A stretch of DNA of 64,000 nt, taken from NCBI GenBank assembly GCA_964392365.1, contig CAYMPH010000009.1, forward strand, positions 62,001 through 126,000. Reading direction: 5' to 3'. The number at the start of each line of letters is the position of its first letter. The stretch's first letter is position 1. The translations under genes were made by a program, and so were the position numbers. Shown piece after piece: positions 17,695 to 26,391 of this stretch. The DNA is from CAYMPH01 sp964392365 (lineage in GTDB: Bacteria > Spirochaetota > UBA4802 > UBA5550). The notes beneath the pieces are model-generated. The model was not told the origin of the DNA, did not search any database, and worked only from the letters and a program-made list of their open reading frames with translations.

Positions 17695-19754
17695 TAACTT
17701 TTTTTTATTCCGGAAATTATCATCCTTGGATAGGTTTTGTTATTATATTCATTATTTTCAAGCTTGTAAACAATATCTAATAAATCAGAACTATTAAACA
17801 ATTCTTCCATATTATCAGCCATACCCCAACCGATCGCCGTAAGATTCGTTTTATTATTAATTATAAATTTTCCATGATTTTGAATTTTTCCGAACCTGGT
17901 GAAAGACTCAGGTTTAATTTTATTTGTTAAAAACAAAGGCTCTTCATTTCCCTTGCCAAATGGTTCAAGAATTTTAATGCTGCTGATAAAATTAGTATTT
18001 ATTTCATCTAATTTCAATAATTCATCTATTATAATTTTATTGTTGTAATCTGTATAATCGGCATGGTTTATTAAAAGAGCCAGGTCGCCTATCATCTCAT
18101 CAATTTTATCATAGGAAATAGTAAAACCGAATGCCTGAGCATGCCCTCCGAATCTGATAAATTTATCTGAAACTTTTTCAGCTTTTGAAAAAAAATCATA
18201 TGAGCCATTACATCTTCCGGATCCTCTGCAGAATCCGTTTTCACCTGGAACTGAAACTGCTATTACCGGCTTACCAAAATAATCTGACAATTTTGAAGCT
18301 ACAAGTCCGGTCATACCATCTGGAATTTTTTCTGTTTTTGCGCTAACAAGACCTTCTAGAACATTTAAGCTTCTGCCGCTTTTGTCAGATATTAAACCGG
18401 TACATGTCTCTGAAATAAGTTTCTTTCTTGCTTCGTTTAATTCTTTCAATTCTGTTATAATATCTCTTTCTCTGGAAGATTCATTTTCCAGAAAAAAATC
18501 TACTGTTATATCAGTTTTACCATATCTTCCTGGAGAATTTAAAACCGGTGATAGTTCCCAGGAAATAAATTTAGAATTAACATTTTTATATTCAGATAAT
18601 TTTGAGATTCCTCCATGTGAAGAATTAGACATCCTTTCAAGTCCAAGTTTTACAAAAATCCGGTTTTCATGAATAAGAGGCATAACATCAGCAATAGTAC
18701 CAATAGCAACAAATTCCATGCAGTAATTAATAAAATCAAAAATTTTAGCAGATGCCCGCAGCTGCACTGTAATAAAAATTCTCTCCAGCAGATCAATTGA
18801 ACTTGTAAAATGTTTGTCGTTTATTCCAAGAAATCTACAAGCTGATTCAATTGATTTATTTTTAATGTTATTAAATCCGTCAATACTGGATGAAATAAAA
18901 TCCAGCGCTTCGTAGCAAGTGTTGGATGATTTAAGTTTAGATATATCATTTACTGATACATCTAAACATATAAATACTGTATTATCCTGATTATATTTTA
19001 ATACGGTATGTTCAGCAGTATCAGTAACCCCATCTTCAATAACTGCTAAATTTTCAATTTTTTTAATTTGGAAAGAATCCCCTGAATGGGCAATTAAAAT
19101 GAATTTTTTATTGTAAACAGGAATATAACTCATGAGAAGCGCATGACAAAGTTTGAAAGCAACACCTACACCAGCTAAACTTTTATACGGATATCTGCAT
19201 TTATTTTTTTTTGGATTAATTATTATTGCATCCGGCAGAATTTCTCCCTGCTCATGATGATCAGTAATGATCACATCCATACCGAGACTTCTTGCATAGG
19301 AAATTTCATCAAGATCCCTGATTCCTGAATCAGAAGTGATAAGAAGACCTACCCCGTTTTTATATAATTCATCTATAATGTTTTTTGTAAGACCGTAAGT
19401 TTCATTATTTTTTGGATATCTGAAATGTATTTCAGCACCCATTTTTTTTAAAAGATAATGAAGGATTTTCAATGATGTAATTCCATCAAGATCTGAATCT
19501 GAAAACAGGCCTATGATCTTTTTTTTATTGAGTGAGTTTTTAATAAGTGAAACTGCTTCTATCATTTCATCCATAAGATATGGACTTTTAAGAGCGCCTA
19601 TATGCGGATTTACAAAATCTCTGATTTCAGATTTTGAAGTTATATTCCTTGAAACAATTAGTCTTAAAATATTTTCACTAATCGAGAAAAAATCTGAAAA
19701 TTCTGAAATATTGATGCCTGGCGGTATTTTTTTCAGTTCCCATAACTGACTCAT
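17691..19754 (-). CDS. recJ: Single-stranded-DNA-specific exonuclease RecJ
   Basis: DHH-family 5'-3' single-strand exonuclease used in recombination and mismatch repair. Motifs in order are 'DSDLDGITS', 'LLITSDSGIRD', 'DVIITDHHEQGE' (the DHH box), 'GVGVAFKLCHALL', 'FVAIGTIADVMPL', and in the DHHA1 part 'GFCRGSGRCNGSYDF' and 'RFGGHAQAFGF'. All catalytic motifs are intact. At 687 residues it is about 100 longer than usual; the extra length lies between 'GVGVAFKL' and 'FVAIGTIADV' (about 205-345). The start overlaps the rnhA stop (ATGA), so the two are translationally coupled. Confidence 0.95.
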   Translation of the reverse strand: MSQLWELKKIPPGINISEFSDFFSISENILRLIVSRNITSKSEIRDFVNPHIGALKSPYLMDEMIEAVSLIKNSLNKKKIIGLFSDSDLDGITSLKILHYLLKKMGAEIHFRYPKNNETYGLTKNIIDELYKNGVGLLITSDSGIRDLDEISYARSLGMDVIITDHHEQGEILPDAIIINPKKNKCRYPYKSLAGVGVAFKLCHALLMSYIPVYNKKFILIAHSGDSFQIKKIENLAVIEDGVTDTAEHTVLKYNQDNTVFICLDVSVNDISKLKSSNTCYEALDFISSSIDGFNNIKNKSIESACRFLGINDKHFTSSIDLLERIFITVQLRASAKIFDFINYCMEFVAIGTIADVMPLIHENRIFVKLGLERMSNSSHGGISKLSEYKNVNSKFISWELSPVLNSPGRYGKTDITVDFFLENESSRERDIITELKELNEARKKLISETCTGLISDKSGRSLNVLEGLVSAKTEKIPDGMTGLVASKLSDYFGKPVIAVSVPGENGFCRGSGRCNGSYDFFSKAEKVSDKFIRFGGHAQAFGFTISYDKIDEMIGDLALLINHADYTDYNNKIIIDELLKLDEINTNFISSIKILEPFGKGNEEPLFLTNKIKPESFTRFGKIQNHGKFIINNKTNLTAIGWGMADNMEELFNSSDLLDIVYKLENNEYNNKTYPRMIISGIKKSY

Positions 19755-20440
19755 TCAGATATTTCATCCCTGGAAAGCGCAGCCTTTGATGCGAGGAAAT
19801 CTGCTTTGTCATTAAAATTTCTAGTAACATGTTCAAAGGTGCATGAAGGAATTTCTTTTTTTAACAAAATGGCGATATCATATAATTTTTTTAATTCTTC
19901 ATTCTTAACTTTATATTCACCTTTAAGCTGCTTTACAACAAGTTCTGAATCTGTTCTAATTTTAAGGCTTTTAGCTTTGAAATATATTGCTATTTTAAGT
20001 GCTCTAACTACAGCTGTATATTCAGCAATGTTATTTGTAGCTGTTCCGATATAACTCGAAACCCGTCCAACCTGTCTCTGGTCATCATCAAAAATAACAA
20101 TGCCGATACCTGATTCACCTGGATTTCCTTTTGATGCCCCATCCGTATAAATTGTAAGTGTAGAAGCATAGGGTATTGCAGAAAGTTCAGATCCATCAAA
20201 TATTTCAGCAAGCAGAGGATCAATTTCATCGCTTGAATCTGCACTTTCAGTTTTAGTATGGCCTTTTTTTAAAATTACTTTTTTTCTAGAAAGCGGTTTT
20301 TCGTGAATTGCTAAAAGCCGCCTTGCTTCCTGAATAATATCAGTAACATCAGATACTGAACAATCCGCGAGTTCAGCAATTTTTTCTATCGGTTTCCCTT
20401 CAGAAAGCAACTGTAATGTTCTGTCGATATTTAATAGCAT
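19751..20440 (-). CDS. rnhA: Ribonuclease HI with N-terminal helix-turn-helix-like extension
   Basis: Degrades RNA in RNA-DNA hybrids. The catalytic domain spans about residues 92-225: 'TIYTDGASKGNPGESGIGI' supplies the first Asp, 'NNIAEYTAVVRAL' the Glu, 'IRTDSELVVKQLKG' the second Asp, and 'FNDKADFLASKAA' the last Asp, so the active site is complete. The first 45 residues (LSEGKPIEKIAELADCSVSD) look like a helix-turn-helix of the 'recur and climb' kind, followed by a basic linker. This is not the hybrid-binding domain of eukaryotic RNase H1. Nine bases separate it from the zinc-ribbon gene upstream, and it couples to recJ. Confidence 0.93.
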   Translation of the reverse strand: MLLNIDRTLQLLSEGKPIEKIAELADCSVSDVTDIIQEARRLLAIHEKPLSRKKVILKKGHTKTESADSSDEIDPLLAEIFDGSELSAIPYASTLTIYTDGASKGNPGESGIGIVIFDDDQRQVGRVSSYIGTATNNIAEYTAVVRALKIAIYFKAKSLKIRTDSELVVKQLKGEYKVKNEELKKLYDIAILLKKEIPSCTFEHVTRNFNDKADFLASKAALSRDEISE

Positions 20441-20449
20441 ATCATTCCT

Positions 20450-21148
20450 TTATCTGTATAAAAATCTTCCGCAGTTTGTGCAGTTTACTACTTTTGCATC
20501 ATTACCAGTGTCATTGGCAAGCGAAGCTGGAATTGAATAATTACAGCCTGCACATACTTCATTATTCACAAGTACAATCGCTTTCCCGCCTTTTGATCCA
20601 AGCAACTTCTGAAATCTCTGAAAAAATTGAGGAGAAAGCGATTTTATCGCCAAGTCAAATTCCGATTTAATTTCTGATATGTTTTTTGTATGTTCATCTA
20701 TTTTTGCTTCCAGAACCTTTATATCTGAATTGCTCTGTTTTTCCAAATCCTGTAATTCTTCTGTAAGAATAATTAATTTCTTTTCAAGATTTTCTACATT
20801 ATCAAGTAAACTTATTACAGACTCTTCAAGAATATTCTTTTCCGATTTTAAAGCAGAAAGTTCATTTGAAAGAGCATCTATTTCCTTTGCATTTTTTAAA
20901 TTATACTGCTGGGAGTCCAGTTTTTTAATTTTTGAATCAATTTCTAAAAGATTAAGTTCACCTGATTTTGAATCATTTTTAAGGCGCTTCAACATATCGC
21001 CTGAGTTTGAAATTTCTTTCTTTGAAAGTTCTACTTTTTTTTCCCAGAATTCAATTGAATTCCTTGTTCGTTGAATTATATTCTCTGATTCAAGAATTTT
21101 ATCCCATAAACTCTGAAGCCCAAGCATTGTCTTTATATCTTTATTCAT
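20450..21148 (-). CDS. Coiled-coil protein with C4-type zinc ribbon
   Basis: A 232-residue protein of the C4 zinc-ribbon family often annotated as a nucleic-acid-binding regulator. Residues 5-180 form long coiled coils rich in Lys, Glu, Leu and Ser. The C terminus holds two CxxC knuckles, 'CAGCNYSIP' and 'CTNCGRFLYR', the zinc ribbon. Function is not established. It sits directly upstream of rnhA on the same strand, a pairing seen in other bacteria, and begins the minus-strand run toward recJ. Confidence 0.88.
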   Translation of the reverse strand: MNKDIKTMLGLQSLWDKILESENIIQRTRNSIEFWEKKVELSKKEISNSGDMLKRLKNDSKSGELNLLEIDSKIKKLDSQQYNLKNAKEIDALSNELSALKSEKNILEESVISLLDNVENLEKKLIILTEELQDLEKQSNSDIKVLEAKIDEHTKNISEIKSEFDLAIKSLSPQFFQRFQKLLGSKGGKAIVLVNNEVCAGCNYSIPASLANDTGNDAKVVNCTNCGRFLYR

Positions 21149-21272
21149 TTTATGCCGTCAGCAATCCTGTAGTATGTATATTATATATATTAATACGAAT
21201 AAAAAAAATATTTTAAAATCATTTGTAAGATATTTTTCAGCAGGAATACAGTCAAGAGAATTTATATGAAAA

Positions 21273-22310
21273 TTAGAATATAAACATTGAATCTCCATAA
21301 GAATAAAAACGGTATTTTTCAGTAACCGCTTCTTTATATGCAGATTTAATTAAATCATAGCCCGCAAAAGCAGAGACTAGCATCAATAAAGTTGATTTTG
21401 GAGTGTGGAAATTTGTTATAAGTGCATCAGCGGACTTTATTTTGTATGGGGGCATTATAAAAATTTCAGTTTCTCCGCAGCCTGGTATATTTTCATTTCC
21501 ATTAAAAGTAGATTCAAGAACCCTCAGGCTTGTGGTTCCAACTGAAATAATACGTCTTTTTTCAGCTCTGCTTTTATTTATTTTTATAGCTGCTTCTTCG
21601 CTTAAAAAATATTTTTCGATATGAATCTTATGTGCTGATAAATCTTCATCTCTAACAGGCTGGAATGTACCCCAGGAAACATCAAGTGTCAAGAAAACAA
21701 TATCAGCTCCTTTTCCTTTTATCTGATCAATTATAGAATCTGTAAAATGAAGTCCTGCCGTAGGTGCTGCTACTGCAGTTCCGTCTGCAGCATATACAGT
21801 CTGGTATCTTTCAACATCAGACTTTTCCGGAATTCTTTTAATGTATGGCGGAAGAGGAACCTCCCCTATTTCAAGAAGAAGATCAGCTGTTAAAGGCTTA
21901 TCTGATTTAACTATAAATCCATCTTCGATTCTTTCAACAATTTCAAAAAGAATATCCGGTTTTTTTTCTGATATCAAAATTTCTTTTAATTCAATTCTTT
22001 TACTTCTATTTGAAATTATTTTCCAGAGGCTATCGTTTATTTTCTCAGTCAGAACAACCTCTACCCTCGCTCCGGTTTTCCTTTTAAAAAATATTCTTGC
22101 ATTCACAACTTTTGCGTTATTCAAAACAAGAAGATCGTCCTTGCGAATATAATTACTTATATTAAAAAAGCTGTCATGCATGAATGTCCCGGCTGATTTA
22201 TCAATCAGAAACAGCCTGGATTCACCCCTTTTCTCGGATGGATAAGATGCTATTAGATTTTCAGGAAGAAAATAATTAAAATCAGAAAGAGTAAATATTT
22301 TTTCTGTCAT
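21273..22310 (-). CDS. queA: S-adenosylmethionine:tRNA ribosyltransferase-isomerase
   Basis: Queuosine biosynthesis enzyme that moves the ribosyl part of SAM onto 7-aminomethyl-7-deazaguanine in tRNA. Motifs include 'YFLPENLIASYP', 'SRLFLIDK', 'LVLNNAKVVNARI', 'GTAVAAPTAGLHFT' and 'NFHTPKSTLLMLVSAFAG', all diagnostic. The frame is open to a TTG at 22358, but the ATG at 22310 gives the standard N terminus and 345 residues and removes a long overlap with the spoIID-like gene, whose stop is seven bases upstream. Confidence 0.96.
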   Translation of the reverse strand: MTEKIFTLSDFNYFLPENLIASYPSEKRGESRLFLIDKSAGTFMHDSFFNISNYIRKDDLLVLNNAKVVNARIFFKRKTGARVEVVLTEKINDSLWKIISNRSKRIELKEILISEKKPDILFEIVERIEDGFIVKSDKPLTADLLLEIGEVPLPPYIKRIPEKSDVERYQTVYAADGTAVAAPTAGLHFTDSIIDQIKGKGADIVFLTLDVSWGTFQPVRDEDLSAHKIHIEKYFLSEEAAIKINKSRAEKRRIISVGTTSLRVLESTFNGNENIPGCGETEIFIMPPYKIKSADALITNFHTPKSTLLMLVSAFAGYDLIKSAYKEAVTEKYRFYSYGDSMFIF

Positions 22311-22317
22311 ATTATAT

Positions 22318-23466
22318 TTACTTAACTGCAATTCCTTTGTTTGAATTACTGAATTCAATATTGTAAAAATAATATTTTAAAATATTTCTATAATCATACC
22401 CGGAAACCGATAAACCCTTTGCACCCCATTGACACATTCCTACACCATGCCCCCAGCCTCTCCCTTTTAATAAAATACCCGATTTCCCTTTTTTTGAGAC
22501 AAAATTCAGGCTCCTTATCTTTTTCGGTTCAAATAACAGCCTGAATTTATTACCGGAAATAGAAATTATTCCTTTTTCATGCTTAATTATGACTTCAGAA
22601 ATACGTCCTGCTTCTCTTTCAAAACTGATGCCGGTTATTTTTCCATCAAATTTATAAAGCTTTTTAATTTTATTTTTTATTTCATTCATAGAAATAGATG
22701 CTTCCCATTCAAAATCAGGAGATTTGGAACAGTAATTGCATTCAACCTGATGAAGATATTCAAGATTTTTTATATTCCAGACAGTTTTGTAATCAGCTGT
22801 TTTACCTCCACAGCTTGAATGAAAAAATGAAATAATTATCTGATTATTATATGTCATTATCTCTCCGGAAGTATCAATAACTGCTTTAGTTGTTTCTTTT
22901 CTTTCTGAAGATGCTCCTTTATACAATTGAGAACTTGTTGTGGCTTTTAAATCATAAATATTATTTTTATTTTTAATATCCATTACATGATGATATGCAA
23001 ATGTTCTTGAAGCAACAGCTTGTGCCTTGAGTGCTTCAATAGGCCATGATGAAGGAATTTCACCTGCAACAACGCTGAAGAGATATTCTTCAACAGTTAA
23101 ATGATTAATTGCAAATATTCTCCCGCCAGAACTGATAATTTCAAAACTTCCACGGTACGGCATTCCATTTAATTTTATAAATCCTTTCTCAGTTAATATT
23201 TGAAGAGGGAGATTTAATTCATCGGATTTTATTATTAATGATTTATTACCTGAAATTTTTCTTATTGAAGATAATTTTTCTTTTATAATAAAACCTTCAT
23301 CAGATGAAATTGTAAAAGGTTTTGTTCCTTCACTTAATAATATCCTGACATACACCGGATCATTGCTTGAAATACCTTTACTTTCATTTTTATAGACACC
23401 TGGTTTTATACAGGATTCTACAGAAAGAATTAGAAATAGTAAAATAATATATTTATTAATTTTCAT
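22318..23466 (-). CDS. SpoIID/LytB-domain lipoprotein
   Basis: A 382-residue exported protein of the SpoIID family, whose sporulation member is a lytic transglycosylase acting on denuded glycan. The start (LLFLILSVESC) looks like a lipoprotein signal with Cys19. Family motifs are 'SVVAGEIPSSWPIEALKAQ' split as 'VVAGEIPSSWPIEALKAQAV', plus 'ASRTFAYHH', 'YHSSCGGKT'-like 'FHSSCGGKTAD', and 'GRGWGHGVGMCQWGAKG' at the C terminus. No spore genes are nearby, so a vegetative cell-wall role is more likely. The xerD terminator at 23484-23520 separates it from the gene upstream. Confidence 0.92.
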   Translation of the reverse strand: MKINKYIILLFLILSVESCIKPGVYKNESKGISSNDPVYVRILLSEGTKPFTISSDEGFIIKEKLSSIRKISGNKSLIIKSDELNLPLQILTEKGFIKLNGMPYRGSFEIISSGGRIFAINHLTVEEYLFSVVAGEIPSSWPIEALKAQAVASRTFAYHHVMDIKNKNNIYDLKATTSSQLYKGASSERKETTKAVIDTSGEIMTYNNQIIISFFHSSCGGKTADYKTVWNIKNLEYLHQVECNYCSKSPDFEWEASISMNEIKNKIKKLYKFDGKITGISFEREAGRISEVIIKHEKGIISISGNKFRLLFEPKKIRSLNFVSKKGKSGILLKGRGWGHGVGMCQWGAKGLSVSGYDYRNILKYYFYNIEFSNSNKGIAVK

Positions 23467-23483
23467 ATAACCCTTTTAAAAAA

Positions 23484-23520
23484 TAAAACCTCTGCGATGA
23501 AAAATCAGCAGAGGTTTTTT
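23484..23520 (-). terminator. Rho-independent terminator after xerD
   Basis: On the minus strand CCTCTGC pairs with GCAGAGG around a 12-base loop, and A/T arms extend the stem to about ten pairs; a T-rich run (TTTTATTTTTT) follows. It lies 20 bases past the xerD stop. Plus-strand reading is also T-ended, but no plus-strand gene approaches. Confidence 0.85.
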
Positions 23521-23540
23521 TATAATGCATCATGTAGATA

Positions 23541-24434
23541 TCAGCCTTTTGGATGAAACTTTTTATGAATATCCTGAAGCTGTTTCTGTGCCATATGAGT
23601 ATAAACCTGAGTTGTAGAAATATCCATATGACCGAGAAGCTCCTGTACAGATCTTAAATCAGCTCCGCGCTCAAGAAGATGCGTTGCAAATGAATGCCTC
23701 AAAGTATGAGGTGTAATATTTTTATCAATTTTAGTTCTTGCAACATAATTTTTAAGTAAACGCCAAACAGATTTTCTATTAAGCATTGACCCTTTTTTGC
23801 TGATAAAAAGATATTCACTTTCCCTGCTGCCAAGTATCTGCTGTCTCGACTCAGAAATATATTTTTTTATCAAATCAACTGCAACATCACCCATAGGAAC
23901 CATTCTTTCTTTGTTTCCTTTGCCGGTGACTTTTATATATTTATTTTCATAATTTAAATCTATAGGGCGAAGTTCAATTGCTTCAGTTATTCTCAGACCG
24001 CAGGAATAAAGCATCTCAAAGATTGCCTTATCGCGCAGCTCATATATATCTGCTTCAGATATTGATGAAAATAGCCTTCCTATTTCTTCAATAGATAAAA
24101 AATCCGGAAGCGATTTTTCAATTAGAGGAGATTCAATTTTAAAAGTAGGATTTTCCACCTCTATCATATTAACTGACATGAAATTATAGAACTGCCTGAT
24201 TGCTGCAAGAGATCTTGCTAAAGTTCTTGTGGAATTTTTCTTTTTCGTTTTTTCATATTTTAAAAACTGCTGAACATCATCCTGAGTTGCCTTGAGAATA
24301 TCGGTATTTTTTGATAATAAAAAATCGTTAAACTTTTTTAAATCATAGGCATAAGAATATATCGAATTTTCAGATAAACCTTTTTCAATCTGCAGAAACC
24401 TTTTAAATCTTTTTATTGCCTGGATCTCTTTCAC
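23541..24434 (-). CDS. xerD: Tyrosine recombinase XerC/XerD
   Basis: Site-specific recombinase that resolves chromosome dimers at dif. The N-terminal SAM-like core-binding domain (about 5-90: 'FLQIEKGLSENSIYSYAYDL') is followed by the catalytic domain. The active-site set is complete: Arg in 'SCGLRITEAIEL', Lys in 'GKGNKERMVP', His-x-x-Arg in 'HTLRHSFATHLLERGAD', His in 'LLGHMDISTTQ' and Tyr in 'QVYTHM'. At 297 residues it matches XerD better than longer integrases. XerC versus XerD cannot be settled here. No att sites or phage genes are adjacent, which supports a housekeeping role. Confidence 0.92.
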   Translation of the reverse strand: MKEIQAIKRFKRFLQIEKGLSENSIYSYAYDLKKFNDFLLSKNTDILKATQDDVQQFLKYEKTKKKNSTRTLARSLAAIRQFYNFMSVNMIEVENPTFKIESPLIEKSLPDFLSIEEIGRLFSSISEADIYELRDKAIFEMLYSCGLRITEAIELRPIDLNYENKYIKVTGKGNKERMVPMGDVAVDLIKKYISESRQQILGSRESEYLFISKKGSMLNRKSVWRLLKNYVARTKIDKNITPHTLRHSFATHLLERGADLRSVQELLGHMDISTTQVYTHMAQKQLQDIHKKFHPKG

Positions 24435-24564
24435 GACCTTCTCCTTATAAATAAGATAATCACAATTTAGGAAATGTTACCAAGTTTATGATTAATTTAT
24501 CGGAAAAGGTATATTATGTCTTAATAGCTGGGAGAGAAAAAATATATGTCTCATAAAAAAAAGA

Positions 24565-25302
24565 TCAAATTTTTCTCTTAATTGGCATGGTTTTTCTTTT
24601 AATTTTTTTTACTGGTGAATCGCTGATAATAACTCCATCCTTGAAAAGGATTTTCCTGTTAGTATATTCTGCTACATCCGGCTCATGAGTTACCATAATA
24701 ATGGTTATGTTCATTTCCTTATTCAATCTTGTAAAAAGGTTCATTATTTCAACAGTATTTTTTGAATCCAGGTTTCCAGTTGGCTCATCAGCCAGTATTA
24801 TAGAGGGATTGTTTATTAAGGCTCTGGCAATTGCAACCCTCTGCTGCTCGCCGCCGGAAAGTTTATTCGGATGATGCTCTTCCCTGCCTGAAAGACCAAC
24901 AAGCCCTAGATATTTTGATGCCTTTCTTCTTAGTTCTGAAGGCGTATGATCGCCTTTATAAAATAAAGGCAGCTCAACATTTTCTATTGCAGAAGTTCTG
25001 GACAGAAGGTTAAATCCCTGAAAAACAAACCCGATTTTCTGATTTCTTATTTCGGCTTTTTTATCATCATCAAGATATATCCCGTCAATACCATCAAGAA
25101 TATATGACCCTGAAGTCGGTGTATCAAGAAATCCTATCATATTCATAAAAGTGGATTTGCCTGAACCTGAAGCTCCCATTATTGATACAAATTCACCATC
25201 CAATACATCAAGAGATACTCCATTTAAAGCAGCTACTTTAACCTCTTCGCTGAGTACATATATTTTATAAAGATCACGAATTTCTATAAGTTTGTCTTTC
25301 AT
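24565..25302 (-). CDS. ABC transporter ATPase, MacB/LolD type
   Basis: Nucleotide-binding subunit of a mechanotransmission-type ABC system. Walker A is 'GASGSGKSTFMN', Q-loop 'FVFQGFNLL', signature 'LSGGEQQRVAIARALI', Walker B 'IILADEPTGNLDS' and switch His in 'MVTHEPDVAE'. The 245 residues end in a basic tail (KKIKRKTMPIKRKI) not usual for LolD. It directly follows the fusion-protein stop with no gap and is the third gene of a TolC/fusion/ATPase operon. No FtsX/MacB permease gene follows; the next gene is xerD after 130 bases. Confidence 0.93.
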   Translation of the reverse strand: MKDKLIEIRDLYKIYVLSEEVKVAALNGVSLDVLDGEFVSIMGASGSGKSTFMNMIGFLDTPTSGSYILDGIDGIYLDDDKKAEIRNQKIGFVFQGFNLLSRTSAIENVELPLFYKGDHTPSELRRKASKYLGLVGLSGREEHHPNKLSGGEQQRVAIARALINNPSIILADEPTGNLDSKNTVEIMNLFTRLNKEMNITIIMVTHEPDVAEYTNRKILFKDGVIISDSPVKKIKRKTMPIKRKI

Positions 25303-26391
25303 CTATTTTATCTGAACAACCTTTGAAAGAATTTCAAGATCCTTTGTTAAGCCGGTTTTAATTTCAGTATACATATCTCCCTGAAGCCCCGGAATTACTT
25401 CGATTCTCTGAACAGGAACGGCTGATGTAATTGATGAAGTTTTTTTCCATAAATATTTTTTCCCAGGTTCAGATTCCATTTCAACAGGTGAAACAAGAAA
25501 AGACTGGTTCGAAACCCTCAGAACATTTTTCCTTGTATCAACAATTATAGTTGCAGTAGCAGTCATTCCCGGTCTGAGGAGGTTTTTTTCATTATCACAA
25601 ATAACAATAGATTGATAAGTTACGATTCCTCCTTTGGGAATCGGATTAATCCTCACCTGACTGATAGTTCCATAAAAAACATTATCCGGATAAGCACTTA
25701 CATTAAAAGAAACACTCTGTCCATTTTTAATTAATCCAATATCTGCTTCATCTATACTAATCAGAAGCTGCATTTTTTTTAGGCTCGGGGCGACCTGAAA
25801 AAGCTGTTTATTTATTACAACAGGATTATTGGGTTCTACATCTCTTGTTATAATAATGCCATTAATTGGCGAATATATATTTGTATTTTTCTTTAAATCA
25901 AGAGCCTGATCGTATTCAATCTGAGTCTGCTTATATGCATATTGAACTGACTTATAATTCAACTCAGCAATTTCCATTCCCTGCTTGGAAATGAGATTAT
26001 CCTTAAACATGCTTTTTTTTCCATCTAGCTCACTTTCAGCAGATTTTAATTTAATTTTTGATGATTCAAGCTGATTATACAGTCTTGTTAGACTTTGATC
26101 GATCTCATTAGAATATATCGTAGAAAGCAGCTCGCCCTTGCTTACATTTTGATTGTAATCAACAAGAACCTTCTGAACAACTCCATTTATTTTACTCAAA
26201 ATAATCTGGGCATTCATAATCTGAAGTGTGCCTGTTACAGAAATTGTTTTTTTTACTTCACCGTAAGATATTTTAGAAAATTCATACTTATATTTTTTAT
26301 TTTCTCCGCAGCTTTTTGCTGAGATAACAATAATAATTACTGCAATTACAATAACTGCCGGAATAAATGTTTTCTTGATTATTTTTTGCAT
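25303..26391 (-). CDS. Periplasmic adaptor (membrane fusion) protein, MacA/HlyD type
   Basis: Links an inner-membrane exporter to a TolC-type channel. There is one N-terminal membrane helix (about 9-26), a lipoyl half-motif 'GTLQIMNAQIILSKINGVV' and its partner 'IYSPINGIIITRDVEPNNPV', cut here to 'YSPINGIIITRDVEPN'. A coiled-coil hairpin (about 95-160) lies between them, and beta-barrel segments such as 'LLISIDEADIGLIKNGQSV' follow, ending with a membrane-proximal domain. At 362 residues it is normal for MacA-like adaptors. It overlaps the TolC gene by 13 bases and abuts the ATPase. Confidence 0.9.
   Translation of the reverse strand: MQKIIKKTFIPAVIVIAVIIIVISAKSCGENKKYKYEFSKISYGEVKKTISVTGTLQIMNAQIILSKINGVVQKVLVDYNQNVSKGELLSTIYSNEIDQSLTRLYNQLESSKIKLKSAESELDGKKSMFKDNLISKQGMEIAELNYKSVQYAYKQTQIEYDQALDLKKNTNIYSPINGIIITRDVEPNNPVVINKQLFQVAPSLKKMQLLISIDEADIGLIKNGQSVSFNVSAYPDNVFYGTISQVRINPIPKGGIVTYQSIVICDNEKNLLRPGMTATATIIVDTRKNVLRVSNQSFLVSPVEMESEPGKKYLWKKTSSITSAVPVQRIEVIPGLQGDMYTEIKTGLTKDLEILSKVVQIK

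Noticed and set aside
20679..21074. Plus-strand frame of 131 codons
   Set aside because: It is the mirror of the coiled-coil part of the zinc-ribbon gene, Phe/Ser-rich as expected from antisense of Lys/Glu codons.
15436..24520. Shared TATATTATGTCT stretches near 15440 and 24510
   Set aside because: The match is short and AT-rich, with different flanks, so chance is likely.
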